Source of the DNA: Ceratodon purpureus
Taxonomy: Eukaryota; Streptophyta; Bryopsida; Pseudoditrichales; Ditrichaceae
Assembly (NCBI GenBank): GCA_014871385.1
Contig: CM026430.1
Coordinates: 5,934,630 to 5,998,629 of the forward strand
Direction of reading: 5' to 3'
DNA: 64,000 nucleotides
A program made the position numbers and the translations under genes. The notes under the pieces are model-generated. The model was given only the letters and a program-made list of their open reading frames with translations, was not told the origin of the DNA and did no database searches. Positions 1 through 10,886 of the stretch are shown here, piece by piece (the stretch's first letter is position 1; each line of letters opens with the position of its first letter).

Positions 1-2
1 GA

Positions 3-83
3 ACGATTTGGATTGCAGAAATGATGGAGTGTTTAATCAGGAAATCTCGACGGCGAGGAAAATCAACACCGCTATCTGGTTGA
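3..83 (+). CDS. Possible C-terminal end of a gene lying to the left
   Basis: An open frame enters from the window edge and ends at a TGA at 81-83, giving about 26 residues with a basic stretch (KSRRRGKS). A TTGCAG that could be a splice acceptor sits at 13-18. Downstream, an AT-rich stretch with AATAAATA near 330 would fit a 3' UTR. No family can be assigned from so few residues. This is inference from an open frame and could be chance. Confidence 0.2.
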   Translation, partial: TIWIAEMMECLIRKSRRRGKSTPLSG

Positions 84-1322
84 AAATCCTGAATATGTGT
101 GGGCGGTCTCTTGGGGGTGCATCAGGCTGCATTAGCACAGCATCACTCAAGTTGGAGTAGATTTGAGCATATCTGTAAGCAAGATGGGATGAAGATCACT
201 TCGTTTAAACCAATTGTCATGTGCTTGTGTACGTCATTGGTCTGTGTTGCCCCTTGCCTTGCAGTCACTAGTTTGGTGTGCATTTGTTCTTTTCTGCAAT
301 TAAATGATTTTTAATTTTGTATAAATGTAAATAAATATTTAGAAAACAAGAAATGAAAAAAAAGGCATATACATGATGAGACCTGCCAAAGACAAGGCAT
401 AGAAGGTGTTAAGATGTGCACACTACTAAAAATAGTGGTGGATTAATAAACATTTTTACAATTCACAATTCACCAAAGTCAACAAATTGGACAAAAAACT
501 TGAATTCTCCAAGTTGCATATATGGATTCCATGAATTTAACAAGTGACTGAGAGTTTGTAAGATGGCATTTGCTTAGACCCCGGTCGAAAGTGAGTTTTA
601 CCTTGAAGCGGCAAAGCTGGGTTCACTATCTGATAGACTGATTCAGCATGACTGCTTGTACATGCTGGTGATCCTCAGAGGAATTTAACACTAATGTAAA
701 CCATATAATGTTCAATGACTCTATATACATAGGATACTCTTTGTATTAGCTAAAATAACGCATTTCACTGATGTGGCGCAATTTCGGATGCCTCAAAATC
801 TGAAATCTTACTCCAACTGTCCTAGTTTTCACAATTCTGCCTTGCTAGTGAAATGCTTAGCTTCACCAGCAACACACTAATTCCTGAGTTGATGACAGAA
901 TCACTAGCTAGTGTATCACATGCGGCTCTCTCATGAACGGTGAAAAATTACCTGCTCAGGAACAGATCCACTACAAGACCATGAAACTACGTCATCGAAT
1001 TCTACGTGAACCATTATCCGGAACCTGCTATCGATGCACTGGCTGCTCTATTGCAACCCCAGAAATCGTGCAAAAATCTGTTCACTCCTGCAAGAAATCT
1101 GCTCACCAAAGAAACCCTGTCAAAGCGTTTGTAATTGGAAGGGAAAAATTGAACACTATATTTACTTATGAATAAGACCATAATTTGGAACATCTACAAT
1201 ATTTAAGATCACAACATTAACTCATAGTGCTTGACACATAACTACATCAGCATGTTCCGATCGACTTTTGAATCACCTTATCAATTGAGGGAGGATGATT
1301 TTGATTTGGAAATTCTTTCGAC
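84..1322. other. Gene-free stretch, downstream of the trihelix gene
   Basis: I see no convincing gene here. A short open frame at 933-1175 has no recognisable domain and no splice context. The right-hand part is probably the 3' flank or 3' UTR of the minus-strand gene that ends at 1323. Confidence 0.4.
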
Positions 1323-2750
1323 TTAGCTGATACGAAGGTAGTGTTGCATGAGATTAACTTCACCATGTGACCCATCATCTGCAATGTGGTCTTCTTGGCC
1401 GGCCAGACTTGTACTTGCTAAGTTCAAAGGGGCCACAACTTGATTGTACGCCGAAGTACTAGCAAAACTCCCCATGATAGTCGCCCCGTGGTGTGTGGAT
1501 AGCATATTATGTTTCTCATGCATCAAGGCCAGCTTCTCTTTTTCTATGGCTAACATCTTCTCTCGATACGTCTGTTCCTCCTCTTGTCGACTTTGTAAAA
1601 CATGCCTAAGTTTATCTTCAATCAGTTTGTTGACAAATGGAGCTATTCTAGAAATGAGGTCGTCGTTAGACATATTCGATACCTCAGCGTCCTCAGATTG
1701 TTGTAGATTGCCTTGAGAAGTACTGCGTAAAGACACGTCCAATACCACATCTTCATGACCTTGGCTACTTTGATCAGTAGTGGCTAAATTGCTGAACTGG
1801 GCTGCTGTTGAAACGATCGTTGAAACCAGCTGGTCTTGAGATGGCCCAGATAATATATAATTGGCATCCGAAGCTTGTCCAAGTTGAATTAAATCGGCTG
1901 AATTGATAGTGATAGTAGTTGAAGGGACTTGAATCGAGGGCGATGGAAGATTTGCATCCACTTCGATGCTTGTGGCCGTTCCCTTGATGCTTGCGGTTCC
2001 CTTAACGGAACATGTTTTCTTGGCGGCCTTTTCAGCCTCAATTATACTCTCCATCAGTACATACCATGCCTTATAGAATACCTGAGGGAACTTCTCATTA
2101 GACTTGCTTCTCTGGTGCTCATCCATCTTCCAAAAACTGATCCCTGAGTGAGTAGATTCATGAAATTTTTTAATGGATTTGTAATCCTTCAATAAGGTAT
2201 CCCATTGCTGCTGGCATGACTTAGAATTTCTGTCAAAACCATATTTTTCTAGAAGATTCTTCGAAACGTCATTGCTCCAGCCGGCGCATTTGATCACAGG
2301 GCCCCTTGTTAACGCTTCGAGCTTCAATACAAGCAATGCATTCTTTTCCTCTTCACTCCAGTTTGGACCTCGGACTCTCTTAGGCTTTGCAGACTTGTCA
2401 TTGGAACGTGCAATTGATCTCTTGGGTTGGCTAACAGGTTCTGCAGGGGTCTTCACTTCAGCATCATCAACCATGTGTTCTTGCCCTAGGCTAGCCGTGA
2501 CGTTCGAAGTATTGCCTTCTACAGCTTGAGCTGTGAAAAGTGCAGTGTGCGGGTGATCGGCAGATAATGTAAAGTTCGGTGTACTAGAACGAGAAGGATC
2601 AATAGTGGCTGTCTCGAATATTGGAGCCATGTTGTTACCTATCGTCGCCTTGTCACAACTCTCGTTATCTTGCAAGAAGCTCAAAACGTTCCAATCGTCC
2701 GGCATTTCATAGTCATTTTGAAACTCAACTTCGTCATCTGTCCGAGCCAT
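1323..2750 (-). CDS. Trihelix-type (Myb/SANT-like) DNA-binding protein
   Basis: Predicted nuclear protein of 475 aa in a single exon with a true ATG at 2750. After an acidic, low-complexity N-terminus there is a basic patch (KPKRVR, about 122-127). A tryptophan-anchored helical DNA-binding domain follows at about 129-235 (NWSEEEK, GWSNDV, SCQQQWDTLL, YKSI), the pattern of plant trihelix/MADF-like Myb/SANT factors. The middle is Ser/Thr/Gln-rich. The C-terminus (about 365-425) has the block DDLISRIAPFVNKLIEDK followed by a Glu/Lys/Gln-rich coiled coil, probably for oligomerisation. The same layout closes the fusion gene at 6300-9338 on the opposite strand, so the two are paralogues arranged head to head. 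Family assignment is from motif pattern; targets are unknown. Confidence 0.75.
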   Translation of the reverse strand: MARTDDEVEFQNDYEMPDDWNVLSFLQDNESCDKATIGNNMAPIFETATIDPSRSSTPNFTLSADHPHTALFTAQAVEGNTSNVTASLGQEHMVDDAEVKTPAEPVSQPKRSIARSNDKSAKPKRVRGPNWSEEEKNALLVLKLEALTRGPVIKCAGWSNDVSKNLLEKYGFDRNSKSCQQQWDTLLKDYKSIKKFHESTHSGISFWKMDEHQRSKSNEKFPQVFYKAWYVLMESIIEAEKAAKKTCSVKGTASIKGTATSIEVDANLPSPSIQVPSTTITINSADLIQLGQASDANYILSGPSQDQLVSTIVSTAAQFSNLATTDQSSQGHEDVVLDVSLRSTSQGNLQQSEDAEVSNMSNDDLISRIAPFVNKLIEDKLRHVLQSRQEEEQTYREKMLAIEKEKLALMHEKHNMLSTHHGATIMGSFASTSAYNQVVAPLNLASTSLAGQEDHIADDGSHGEVNLMQHYLRIS

Positions 2751-3393
2751 GATAGTCAGTCTGATATCTGCACATTGAATTCCGAAATGCTATTATTAAA
2801 TAATCGATTTCTTTTGCACAAACGAATTTTGTTCAGTTGGATAGAATTAACGTACAATCTAACTGAGCACAGATCTAGTAACAGAGTAGCCTAGAGCTAG
2901 CAAAAATTGCAACTTACATATTCAAGAACGAACTTCAATGATCCGCTCTGGAAGTTACACCGTTTATCCAGCAGTGAGCAATCTTGGCAGGCACGCTTGG
3001 TTTGATAGTGTAAATTTTTAGCGCAAATAACTTGAGAGAAAATGGTGTGACATGTAGAATGGTATGACAGCATAAATAGCTTTCAATACATAAGTAGAAA
3101 TGGATTTCGCATGTCACTTTCTGAGCACTCAGCTGCGGCGCGTCGCTTCAACATGCACAGGCTCCGTCTGCTTCCGCTGGTTCAGGCTATGTACCCATTT
3201 GGAGATTAACAGTGATAGATGCCCAGTAGGAAAGGGGCTTCCCAGGAGCAAAATTCAACAAATGGCGACTTTGCATCCCCTTAAGCACATGGAACTTCAA
3301 AACTGATCTCACGGCCCCTCAGCCGTTGCGTTCCGGGACCAGGCTCCCTGTTGTCACGGCCCCGAGACCCTGCGTCTGCGGGGATTTTCCATT
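2751..3393. other. Upstream region of the trihelix gene
   Basis: This is the 5' flank of the minus-strand trihelix gene and presumably holds its promoter and 5' UTR. I cannot point to a specific promoter element, and no supported coding region is present. Confidence 0.35.
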
Positions 3394-3611
3394 TTAACCC
3401 GCCCACAAACTGATATGATAAATTCTTCGAGAAAATTCCGTCACGCCAAACATACCGATCGGCAGCTCGTTCACATCTACGAGCTGAAACTTGAAGTATC
3501 GTCCGAGAACCTCGTCTTGTCGGACCTTCTGATACCTAGCATATTCCAAGTAACATCCCCAGCGTATCCACTGGTCTAGTTCGCAACTTCCATCGTCGTC
3601 TAAGAACGATA
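3394..3611 (-). pseudogene. Exon-like coding fragment, family unknown
   Basis: On the minus strand an open frame of about 70 codons ends at a TAA at 3394-3396. It has coding-like composition (FLDDDGSCELDQWIRWGCY, then RYFKFQLVDVNELPIGMFG). It has no ATG, an in-frame TGA lies just upstream, and no clear splice acceptor fits its phase, so it looks like an isolated last exon or a pseudogene scrap. I do not recognise the family. Confidence 0.3.
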
Positions 3612-4143
3612 CTCCAATGACGCATCACACAATTGGTCAGAATGCAGCTGCAAGAATCTGAGCTGGTCGGCTATGTCGCTTGCACAGTTGCACTGATGTA
3701 TAATCACCTAGCCATGTAGTGGCACCTGACGATTTTGTTGGCAGTCCCAGTGACTCCTGATGGTTATCGGACTTGAACAGTTAGCTACCTCGTGTCCAGC
3801 TTTTTAACTACTATCAAAGTCACAAATTTTTTGGCTCAAGCAGCCAGGCTTATATGCACATGTAAGGAAGGCTTCAAGCGCACAATTAAATACTTCGTGC
3901 TATGTACAGTTCTTTACTTCACAATTCAGCTAGTAATAAATTCAATCGACAGTCTTTCTGATGTACTATGCTTCGCTTCTTTGTCCTGCCTCAGAAAACA
4001 TGTACAGCCAATGACGAGATTTCTCGACATATACTTACGAGATTCCACAACACCAAAACCCTAGTCGATACTTCAAATTCCTAGCCACAACGTATCGCGG
4101 ATGAACCTAAATTATTACAGCTAGACATCAAGGAAAGGACTCA

Positions 4144-4500
4144 ATGTTAGTTATATTAGGTGGCTCAATATTGCAACAAATTAATCACAAGACCTCGATC
4201 GGATTCCTTACTACTGGGAAGATCTGTGGGGAAATTCGCAGAATCTTACCACAAGTGAAGAACGACAAACTGCAGGCGAACACGTCGATCGGTGACTTCC
4301 TCCTCAATGCTTCACAACGTCCATCTCACCAACTCAAGTTGAATGTCGACAAGCTAGCTGATGGTGTAGGTGAAGTGTAACAATTTGAAGCTGAAGGTAG
4401 AACAGAGGAAGGAGGAGAATATGGCAAATGAAGCAAAGAATTGAAGTAGAGAACTGAAGCAAAGAATTGAGGCATAGAATTGAAGCAAGAAAATGAAAGA
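4144..4500 (+). repeat. Inverted repeat copy A (diverged)
   Basis: This copy pairs with the minus-strand copy at about 5400-5800. Shared blocks include GCAGARTCTTACCA and CACAACGTCCATCT, followed by a purine-rich tract in both. The coding-like frame suggests a decayed transposon gene fragment. Confidence 0.45.
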
Positions 4501-5399
4501 GATTATCAGCTCATCGAAACAACAGTAACCGACTAGAGAACATAATAGTGAAGTGAAGCAGACTAGAGAAGTGAGTGTGCACAAGAGAACTTGGGCTCTA
4601 GCAACTTGGGCAACAATCTCGAATCCGCAGCGAGGTAATGAGGTTCGCTATCGGATTATGGTATGAGCGGTTTGGACGACGTCATTAGGTAGTCGGCGTG
4701 TCAATTGTATAGGCAAGTCCTCACCCTAAACCCACTTTCAGGACGTTGATTGAAGGGGGTTTTGGCTTCGGAAATGAGCCTCGTACTAAAACAACCGTGT
4801 TAATAAGAGCAGAAACGAATCTCCGATAGCCTCGAAGTGGAATCACTATTACAGCACTTAAGAATGTCTGTAAACTAGCGGGAGAGAGGCCTAAATCCGT
4901 CTTGGTCATGGATCTAATTCCTATGTATGCGTTGTATTCATTTCAAGTATGTAATTCTACAGATAATCGCAGATTCCGATAACACTCTTAGCGGAGTTAT
5001 GCCTCTCTCCTCGGTTACAGACAGTCTACAAATTGTCTGTACAGAACTGTAGTCCACAAAAATGTCTGTAAACTGATGTCAGCAGAAACAGCTTTGTGGA
5101 CTACCGGAGATTCCATCCTCTACCGGAGATTCGCTCCTCCCTTATTATTTTTATTATTAAACGCTTTCGGAATTGCAGCTCCAACTTCTGCAAAAGCTCC
5201 AGCCAAAAGTTGGGAAATTCTGCCGCATCCTTGTGGAGGTTCTGAACGATTGAGGGGTTGCTTAAATGACATTTGATACGCCGACACGCTGCATTTGATA
5301 TCGAAAACCGCTAGAGAAGTTCGAGTTCCTTCTAGACACGGAATTTCTAATGTGCTTGGTGAAGAAGCCCTAGGATATGCCGACATTTTTAGTTCCATT

Positions 5400-5800
5400 T
5401 CTGTGTGTCAATTGTCTTCTTCCTTTGCTTCATTTCTCTGTTTTACTTCCTCCATAGACTGCAGCGAAATCACTTGAACTACCTGAGTTCTAACTGCTGC
5501 ACTGTAAGCTGTTGTAGAACCTTTTCCAAGCTTGGCTTGTTTGTAGTGACGGGTTGAACAGTCGTTTTGATTCTAGCATGAACTGGAGGTGCTTGCACGC
5601 GGTTTGGGCCACAAGGCAGATGGACGTTGTGGAATATTAGTGAGCAAGTTGTCGACATTATTCGTCGTCCTACTTATGTCTGGTAAGACTCTGCGGATTG
5701 CCCACTTTCCTTTCATTTCTCTGTTCATGAACAGATCTATCGTGGGTTGTGACGTTATGAGTAAATTGCTCTGCAAGAAGCTGAATGGTCCTTGTGGGTT
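5400..5800 (-). repeat. Inverted repeat copy B (diverged)
   Basis: Reverse-complement relative of the segment at 4144-4500, sharing a coding-like frame and a purine-rich tail. Boundaries are approximate because the copies differ at many positions. Confidence 0.45.
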
Positions 5801-6236
5801 TGTAGGCTGGATAATCTGAGAAATTGGGTGTTATATCTAGGACGCGATGGAATTTGCGGACTAACCGTGTTGGAGGATGCTTTAAATTGTGAAACAACGC
5901 TCTATTGGGACGCTTATAATTGCAAAATTATTTTGATCTTGGTTCATAAACGACGTAAACTAGTGGCCACTGAAGTGATGTACCGGATCAATATTCTGAC
6001 AATCAAGAACTCAGGTATTTCGTGATAAGTTTATCCATTGATGCAGCTTGCTTTAGCAATTATCTCAACGCTTGTCAAATTGCTAAATCTATCATTATTC
6101 AAAATCTAGAGGATCCTAGTCACTCTTAAAACCTGAAGGAGCCATCACTGACGTATATAGCACTTTGTTAGATTTAAATTACTCCTGATTTTGTTCTTTG
6201 AAAACCAATCAACTTAATCAGGTGAGGCCACATCTG

Positions 6237-6425
6237 CAAGCGGGAAACCTGCAAGAAATCGTAGACCTAGACCTGCAATCAGACTTCAGCTTGAACAGCA
6301 TGTGGACTTCAGCTTGGACAGCATGTGATCGAGAAGTGGTAATGGCGAGTGTGGAGCCTAAGGAAGGACTTAGACCAAACATGCAGGAAGTGGTCCAAGA
6401 GCTTCGGGAGGCAGCTTTAATGGAG
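6237..6425 (+). pseudogene. Remnant of a receptor-like kinase C-terminal tail
   Basis: The reading frame from 6237 (VRPHLQAGNLQEIVD, then ASVEPKEGLRPNMQEVVQEL) matches the last kinase-subdomain stretch of plant LRR receptor-like kinases, where a basic-Pro motif and a Glu-Val-Val-Gln-Glu-Leu helix end the domain. It begins right after a plausible splice acceptor (pyrimidine-rich run then TTAATCAG). A 23-bp tandem duplication (6282-6304 and 6305-6327, one mismatch) disrupts it. It is read through into the fusion gene that follows. I see no upstream kinase exons within the window. Confidence 0.5.
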
Positions 6426-9338
6426 GAACAAAGATGTGCAAAGCTTGGATCACGTCAAGTGAAAGAGGGAGGCCACTCCAGCGCAGGCTCAGAGCTCACA
6501 GCCAGGGAATACGAAGTGGGGACCTTAAGTACGGGAGTGGACTCAATGTTTCCAAACACGTTGCCTGGCTCCCAAGACACTCAGACAGAGAGGAGCAATT
6601 TTAGACCTTTATTTGTGGGGAACGATTCAGTCTTTGAGCAACCTCGGCGGGTTGACATAGACTTATGCCAGAAGGAGTTTCTTTATACAGATTCTGAATG
6701 TGTACTCATGATGGATCAACTTAGACAAGCAAAAGCAGTCATTGAGAATGTTCGTAAAATCTCGAACACTGTATGGGTGAACAAGCAGCAGTGCAAGCAT
6801 ATGGCAGAGAGTTTCAGTACCATTGGTGAAGCATTAAAGGGCTTGAGCTGGGATGGAATTTCGGTCCGCAGTGAACCCTCGGATGGTGGCAGCAACAAGA
6901 AATATCCTGCTCTTGACGATCTTCTTACAGTGTTACGGAAAGGAGAGAATTTGGTATCGTACTACACATGGAAGGGAACGGGCAGTTCTCTTGGCCAGTT
7001 GATATACAGCCGGGAAGCTATGTTCAAGGAAATCCATGAGGAACTTGACATCCTGAAGGTGCAGTTTGATTTTGAGAGTTTTATCAATGTCGAACAGGAA
7101 ATCGACTTTGGTTCAACCTCAGGATTGAGTAAGACGCCTATTCCCTGTGTAGTGATGGAGAAAGCAGATGAGAACTGGGTAGACGAGAATTGCGACCGGT
7201 TTGTCCCTCGAATATGGGAGTCAAAGCAAACATCACAAGTGGTGGATATGGTGCAATTCGACATCACAAGTCCAGTTGCGGAAGGCATGTATGATTTCAA
7301 AAGACCCTTGCATTTGATTCCGGAGAAAACTGATATAGTGGAAGGTTGTAAACGAACCTGTAAAGGTGTCCCATATTATGCTGTACATTCAATGTTGCAG
7401 CATGAATTGGAATTGGAATTTTATAACAGGTTATATTGTCATCTTCACATAGAGGGTCTCTCGGTCAGCTGTAATGACCAGGGCTTAATTGTGATGGATC
7501 GCATGAGTGGCATAAAGTTGACAGAACTTATTGATTCTGAAAAGTGGAGAGCAGTACCAGTTTGTGCTACCACGCCCTTCAACTTTTACTTTGCAATCTT
7601 GGACATCATCTTGCAAACGGGAATGGGTATGGCATATTTGCAGTCGAAGAAAGTGGCGCATAGAGACCTTAAAGCAGGGAATGTCCTTGTCAAGAAACAT
7701 TCTGGTTCAAGCATAGTTACTGCTACGCTTGAAGACTTTGGTCTAAGCAAAGTACATGACGTTTATGAAGGTGCAGGTACTCACTTTTGGAGAGATGATC
7801 TACTTAAAGTTCCATTTGAAACAGCCGTCTGCCCCGAGATAGATGTTTATAGTTTCGGAATGTTAGCCCACGTGTTCTTGACAAGGAGTATGCGGAAGAC
7901 TACTTTGAACAAAGTCCTATTCAGTATAGAGGTGGAAACGCTTCTGAGGCATTTGCGTGATGAAGATTGGAGAGAAGAGCAGGAAAAAATTACGCAGCAC
8001 TTGCGTGTTGATGATTTGGGACAGCATGGCGATGCAGACAGTAACTGTTATCTTGAGGAGGAATCACTCACAAGTACGGTGGTCTCAGGCATGTTGGATG
8101 ATGTGGGCACAGAAAGCAATCTCGACGCTTTGGAAGTCTCTGCTCTTAGAAAAGAAGAAAATGGAAGCAAGCCGATATTGTTTTGTGAAAATTCGTCAAA
8201 ATCTGATGAAGATGATGAAGCTCAGCCCAGCGCTAAGGAGTTCTTTTTGACAAATGCTGCGGGCTCATGTGCACAAGGAACGACTCCGACCTCGTCGAGT
8301 TTGGTCCAACAGGATTCAACAGAGATTTGCCGTGGAAAGCAGATGCCAGGAATCTTAAATGATGGCGAGCCTGCTAGTAAAAGGAATCGCATCCGGATTT
8401 GGAGTGATGACGAAAAGCTTGCTCTATTGAAATCGACGAAAGGAGCACCGAAGATGGACGTGGAACCTGACTGGGATTACGTTTCTGACACTCTATGGGA
8501 AGAGTATGATTTCGACAGAGCGTCCAGTTCATGCCAGCAGCAATGGTTCACTCTTCTGCAATCTTACAGGGCTATTCAAGATCATGAATCGAGGATTCAG
8601 AGTGGTGAGAGTGATTGTATCAGTTACTGGGATATGCCTGAAGCAGAGAGATCCAGGAAGAAGTTGCAATGCACGTTCGACTTCGAGTGGTGCGAAATGA
8701 TCGAGAGGACAGTGAGCATCTTCCAGATGCAGGATGCAGATCTTCCGTCCTCTAATTTACCATTTTGTCAGTGGCAATCCAATGTAATTTACATGGACCA
8801 CTTCAGCTCTGCAAATTGTGACGAGGTGTCGGAAGATGAATCAACGGATGAAGAGAGCGAGGAAATTGACATCCAGATCGAAGACGAAGGATTGAGTGTT
8901 GATTCATTAGCAACATTTGAGTCTCAAACTGAGGATACAGCAGATAGCGATGAGCTACAAGAAAAACAGAGCCATAAGCCTTGCTACGAAACCAGTTCCG
9001 AGTATCAAGAACCAGGAGCCATGAAAGAAGAAGGCAGAACCAAGAGCTTCTGTGAAACTAACTTGACGTACTCTGGAAGCAAGAGGTCTGGTAAGGATGA
9101 CCTAATTTCAAGGATAACTCCGTATGTCAACAAACTGGTCGACGATGCACTCAAGCCATATATCACTGTTTTGCAAGGCCGGGAAGAGGGCGAGCAGAAG
9201 CATCGACAAGAGATGCTCGCCATAGAAGAACAGAAGCTGGCTTTGAAGCGCGAGAAAATGCAATTCATACGCCGGGCGATGGCCGATTCCAACGAACTTG
9301 CATTCCCAAGTTCATCACTAGACACAAGTTCATCATGA
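6300..9338 (+). CDS. Helical-domain/pseudokinase/trihelix fusion protein
   Basis: Single open frame of 1012 aa from the ATG at 6300; the frame is open upstream, and a second ATG lies at 6342. Order: receptor-kinase tail remnant (about 1-42); a helical region (about 160-280, with NTVWVNKQQC and LRKGENLVSYY) resembling the four-helix MLKL/MCA-type N-terminal domain; a kinase-like domain (about 370-545); a trihelix-type Myb/SANT domain (about 700-805); an acidic linker; and the block DDLISRITPYVNKL plus coiled coil (about 934-1000). In the kinase, HRDLKAGN (7659 on), DFG (7734-7742) and PEIDVYSFGM are present. The VAIK position reads YYAVHSM with His for Lys, and the Gly loop is degenerate, so it is probably a pseudokinase. 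The C-terminal half is paralogous to the gene at 1323-2750. Function is unknown; I infer signalling coupled to DNA binding. Confidence 0.7.
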   Translation: MWTSAWTACDREVVMASVEPKEGLRPNMQEVVQELREAALMEEQRCAKLGSRQVKEGGHSSAGSELTAREYEVGTLSTGVDSMFPNTLPGSQDTQTERSNFRPLFVGNDSVFEQPRRVDIDLCQKEFLYTDSECVLMMDQLRQAKAVIENVRKISNTVWVNKQQCKHMAESFSTIGEALKGLSWDGISVRSEPSDGGSNKKYPALDDLLTVLRKGENLVSYYTWKGTGSSLGQLIYSREAMFKEIHEELDILKVQFDFESFINVEQEIDFGSTSGLSKTPIPCVVMEKADENWVDENCDRFVPRIWESKQTSQVVDMVQFDITSPVAEGMYDFKRPLHLIPEKTDIVEGCKRTCKGVPYYAVHSMLQHELELEFYNRLYCHLHIEGLSVSCNDQGLIVMDRMSGIKLTELIDSEKWRAVPVCATTPFNFYFAILDIILQTGMGMAYLQSKKVAHRDLKAGNVLVKKHSGSSIVTATLEDFGLSKVHDVYEGAGTHFWRDDLLKVPFETAVCPEIDVYSFGMLAHVFLTRSMRKTTLNKVLFSIEVETLLRHLRDEDWREEQEKITQHLRVDDLGQHGDADSNCYLEEESLTSTVVSGMLDDVGTESNLDALEVSALRKEENGSKPILFCENSSKSDEDDEAQPSAKEFFLTNAAGSCAQGTTPTSSSLVQQDSTEICRGKQMPGILNDGEPASKRNRIRIWSDDEKLALLKSTKGAPKMDVEPDWDYVSDTLWEEYDFDRASSSCQQQWFTLLQSYRAIQDHESRIQSGESDCISYWDMPEAERSRKKLQCTFDFEWCEMIERTVSIFQMQDADLPSSNLPFCQWQSNVIYMDHFSSANCDEVSEDESTDEESEEIDIQIEDEGLSVDSLATFESQTEDTADSDELQEKQSHKPCYETSSEYQEPGAMKEEGRTKSFCETNLTYSGSKRSGKDDLISRITPYVNKLVDDALKPYITVLQGREEGEQKHRQEMLAIEEQKLALKREKMQFIRRAMADSNELAFPSSSLDTSSS

Positions 9339-10651
9339 ACCTACATGCAAAGGCAGCTCCTTCTTACATAGCTCCCAGTGAAATCGTCGAGGTTAGTCCT
9401 GGACATTGAGAAGTAATGTTTTGAGTAACTGCACATAACACATATTCTTTCTTCATAGCTTTCTTACATTGACTAGATCTGAGAATGTCATTATCCTTCC
9501 ACCATGACGAGGTTTTTGAACGTTTTCTCCTCTTTTTTGCAGGACTATATTATACTTGTTGTCCTCAGGAATGTGTCACATTCGAGATGAGATTTTGAGT
9601 GAGACAGTTGTGGATGATCACTGTAGGAAGCTCACTATACTGTAATTGGACACTGGAACACAATTTTCATTGAATTTAGACATTTCACGAATATGAGACA
9701 AGATATCTTTCAAATTTTCAATTCAAACTTTGTCTCATGTCACTGGAAGTGTCTGAATTTACAGATATGATGATCTGCGTTTAGCAGTATCACCAGTTAT
9801 GTAGTTAGAGTTCCACATATATTTAAACTCTAACTAGCTGGTTCGGTTAACCATCTTGAACTTGAAGTGAGGACACTATATCAGTCACAGCGGTCGACTA
9901 AGCGATACTGCAATGAATATGCAATCTCAATATATTTTTACTCCCATGTTTTAATATCCCGCTACAAGGAACGGCTGCATCAGATGCTGAACGGTTGAGA
10001 ATCATAAGTCTAAGAACTAAACGCTTTGTTGCACTTGTTGAAGGAATTAAATGAGGGGTTCAGTTAATGCTCTCACATGACAGGAGCAGCAACTGACATC
10101 ATACAGAAACCACGTAATCTTTGCAAGCTAAAGTTCAATTAAAAGTTCATATTCGATGATATCTGCATACTCCATCACTTGATGGATCTGCACAAGGCTT
10201 GTCTCTATTGCCGCATTACTGGAAGGAAATGAGTATCGATGATAATCAACGAAAGCACTTCCAACACCTAGTCCACATGAATAGGACGTCCAAAGTAGTG
10301 TAAGTTTTAAACGCCCAGGCACCAAGAATCAGTCAGACTGAAATTAGTACCCAGTAGTCAGGCCTTTGGTATTGCAAATGCTGTTATAAACTTAGAATGC
10401 CTCTTCCAAAACCTTTATCCACAGTTTACTCAGTGGATTAAACAGGCACTGTTTGACCTGATACATTCGAACGTCCTTACCCAACACAGGAAGTGGACAT
10501 GCACTTTCAGTCCGCAATTCACACGGTTGTTCGAACAATTACTTAAGTCACTACTTCCTGTCATGACACTTGAAGCGTCAACTTGTTTCTGCTTGTGGCA
10601 TTGAATCCTTCTCGACTATGGTCTGAAGTCGAAAAATGTGCTCTATACAGC
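9339..10651. other. Gene-free spacer
   Basis: This is the 3' flank of the fusion gene followed by ordinary intergenic sequence. I see no supported gene, RNA or repeat here. Confidence 0.4.
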
Positions 10652-10886
10652 TTGGTAAAAAATGCTGTTTCCTTGAGTGCATTTATAAAGCACTTATCAA
10701 GCCTACACCGTACCTCAGTTATCCAAACAATTGGAATCCGACAGCCAAGCAATTGGACAAGAGGTCCAGTCTGCAATAAAATCCTAAATCTGATAATTAG
10801 TCATTTTGTCCTGTCACACCAGATTGTGAATGATACCTCCGTAAAACCAACTGACCGTATATTTACATCAATTCCATTCCACATTA
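10652..10886 (+). repeat. Direct repeat R1, left part
   Basis: About 235 bp nearly identical to 14997-15238 (for example TTTATAAAGCACTTA and CAACTGACCGTATATTTAC). The continuation of the repeat resumes at 12194, so this copy was split by inserted elements. The R1/R2 pair flanks the carrier gene. No TG..CA ends or primer-binding site were seen, so it is not called an LTR. Confidence 0.8.

Larger units (their letters stand above)
3612..6236. other. Gene-poor spacer with an inverted repeat pair
   Basis: No gene is supported. The stretch holds two diverged inverted copies of one sequence: about 4140-4500 on plus and about 5400-5800 on minus. Both translate to a similar peptide (RRILPQV versus RRVLPDI, both reaching QRPS). 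Both are followed by purine-rich tracts with AAATGAAGCAAAG. They look like remnants of one repeat family. Confidence 0.4.

Noticed and set aside
5317-5340. tRNA T-arm-like GTTCGAGTTCC
   Set aside because: No matching acceptor, D or anticodon arms could be placed around it.
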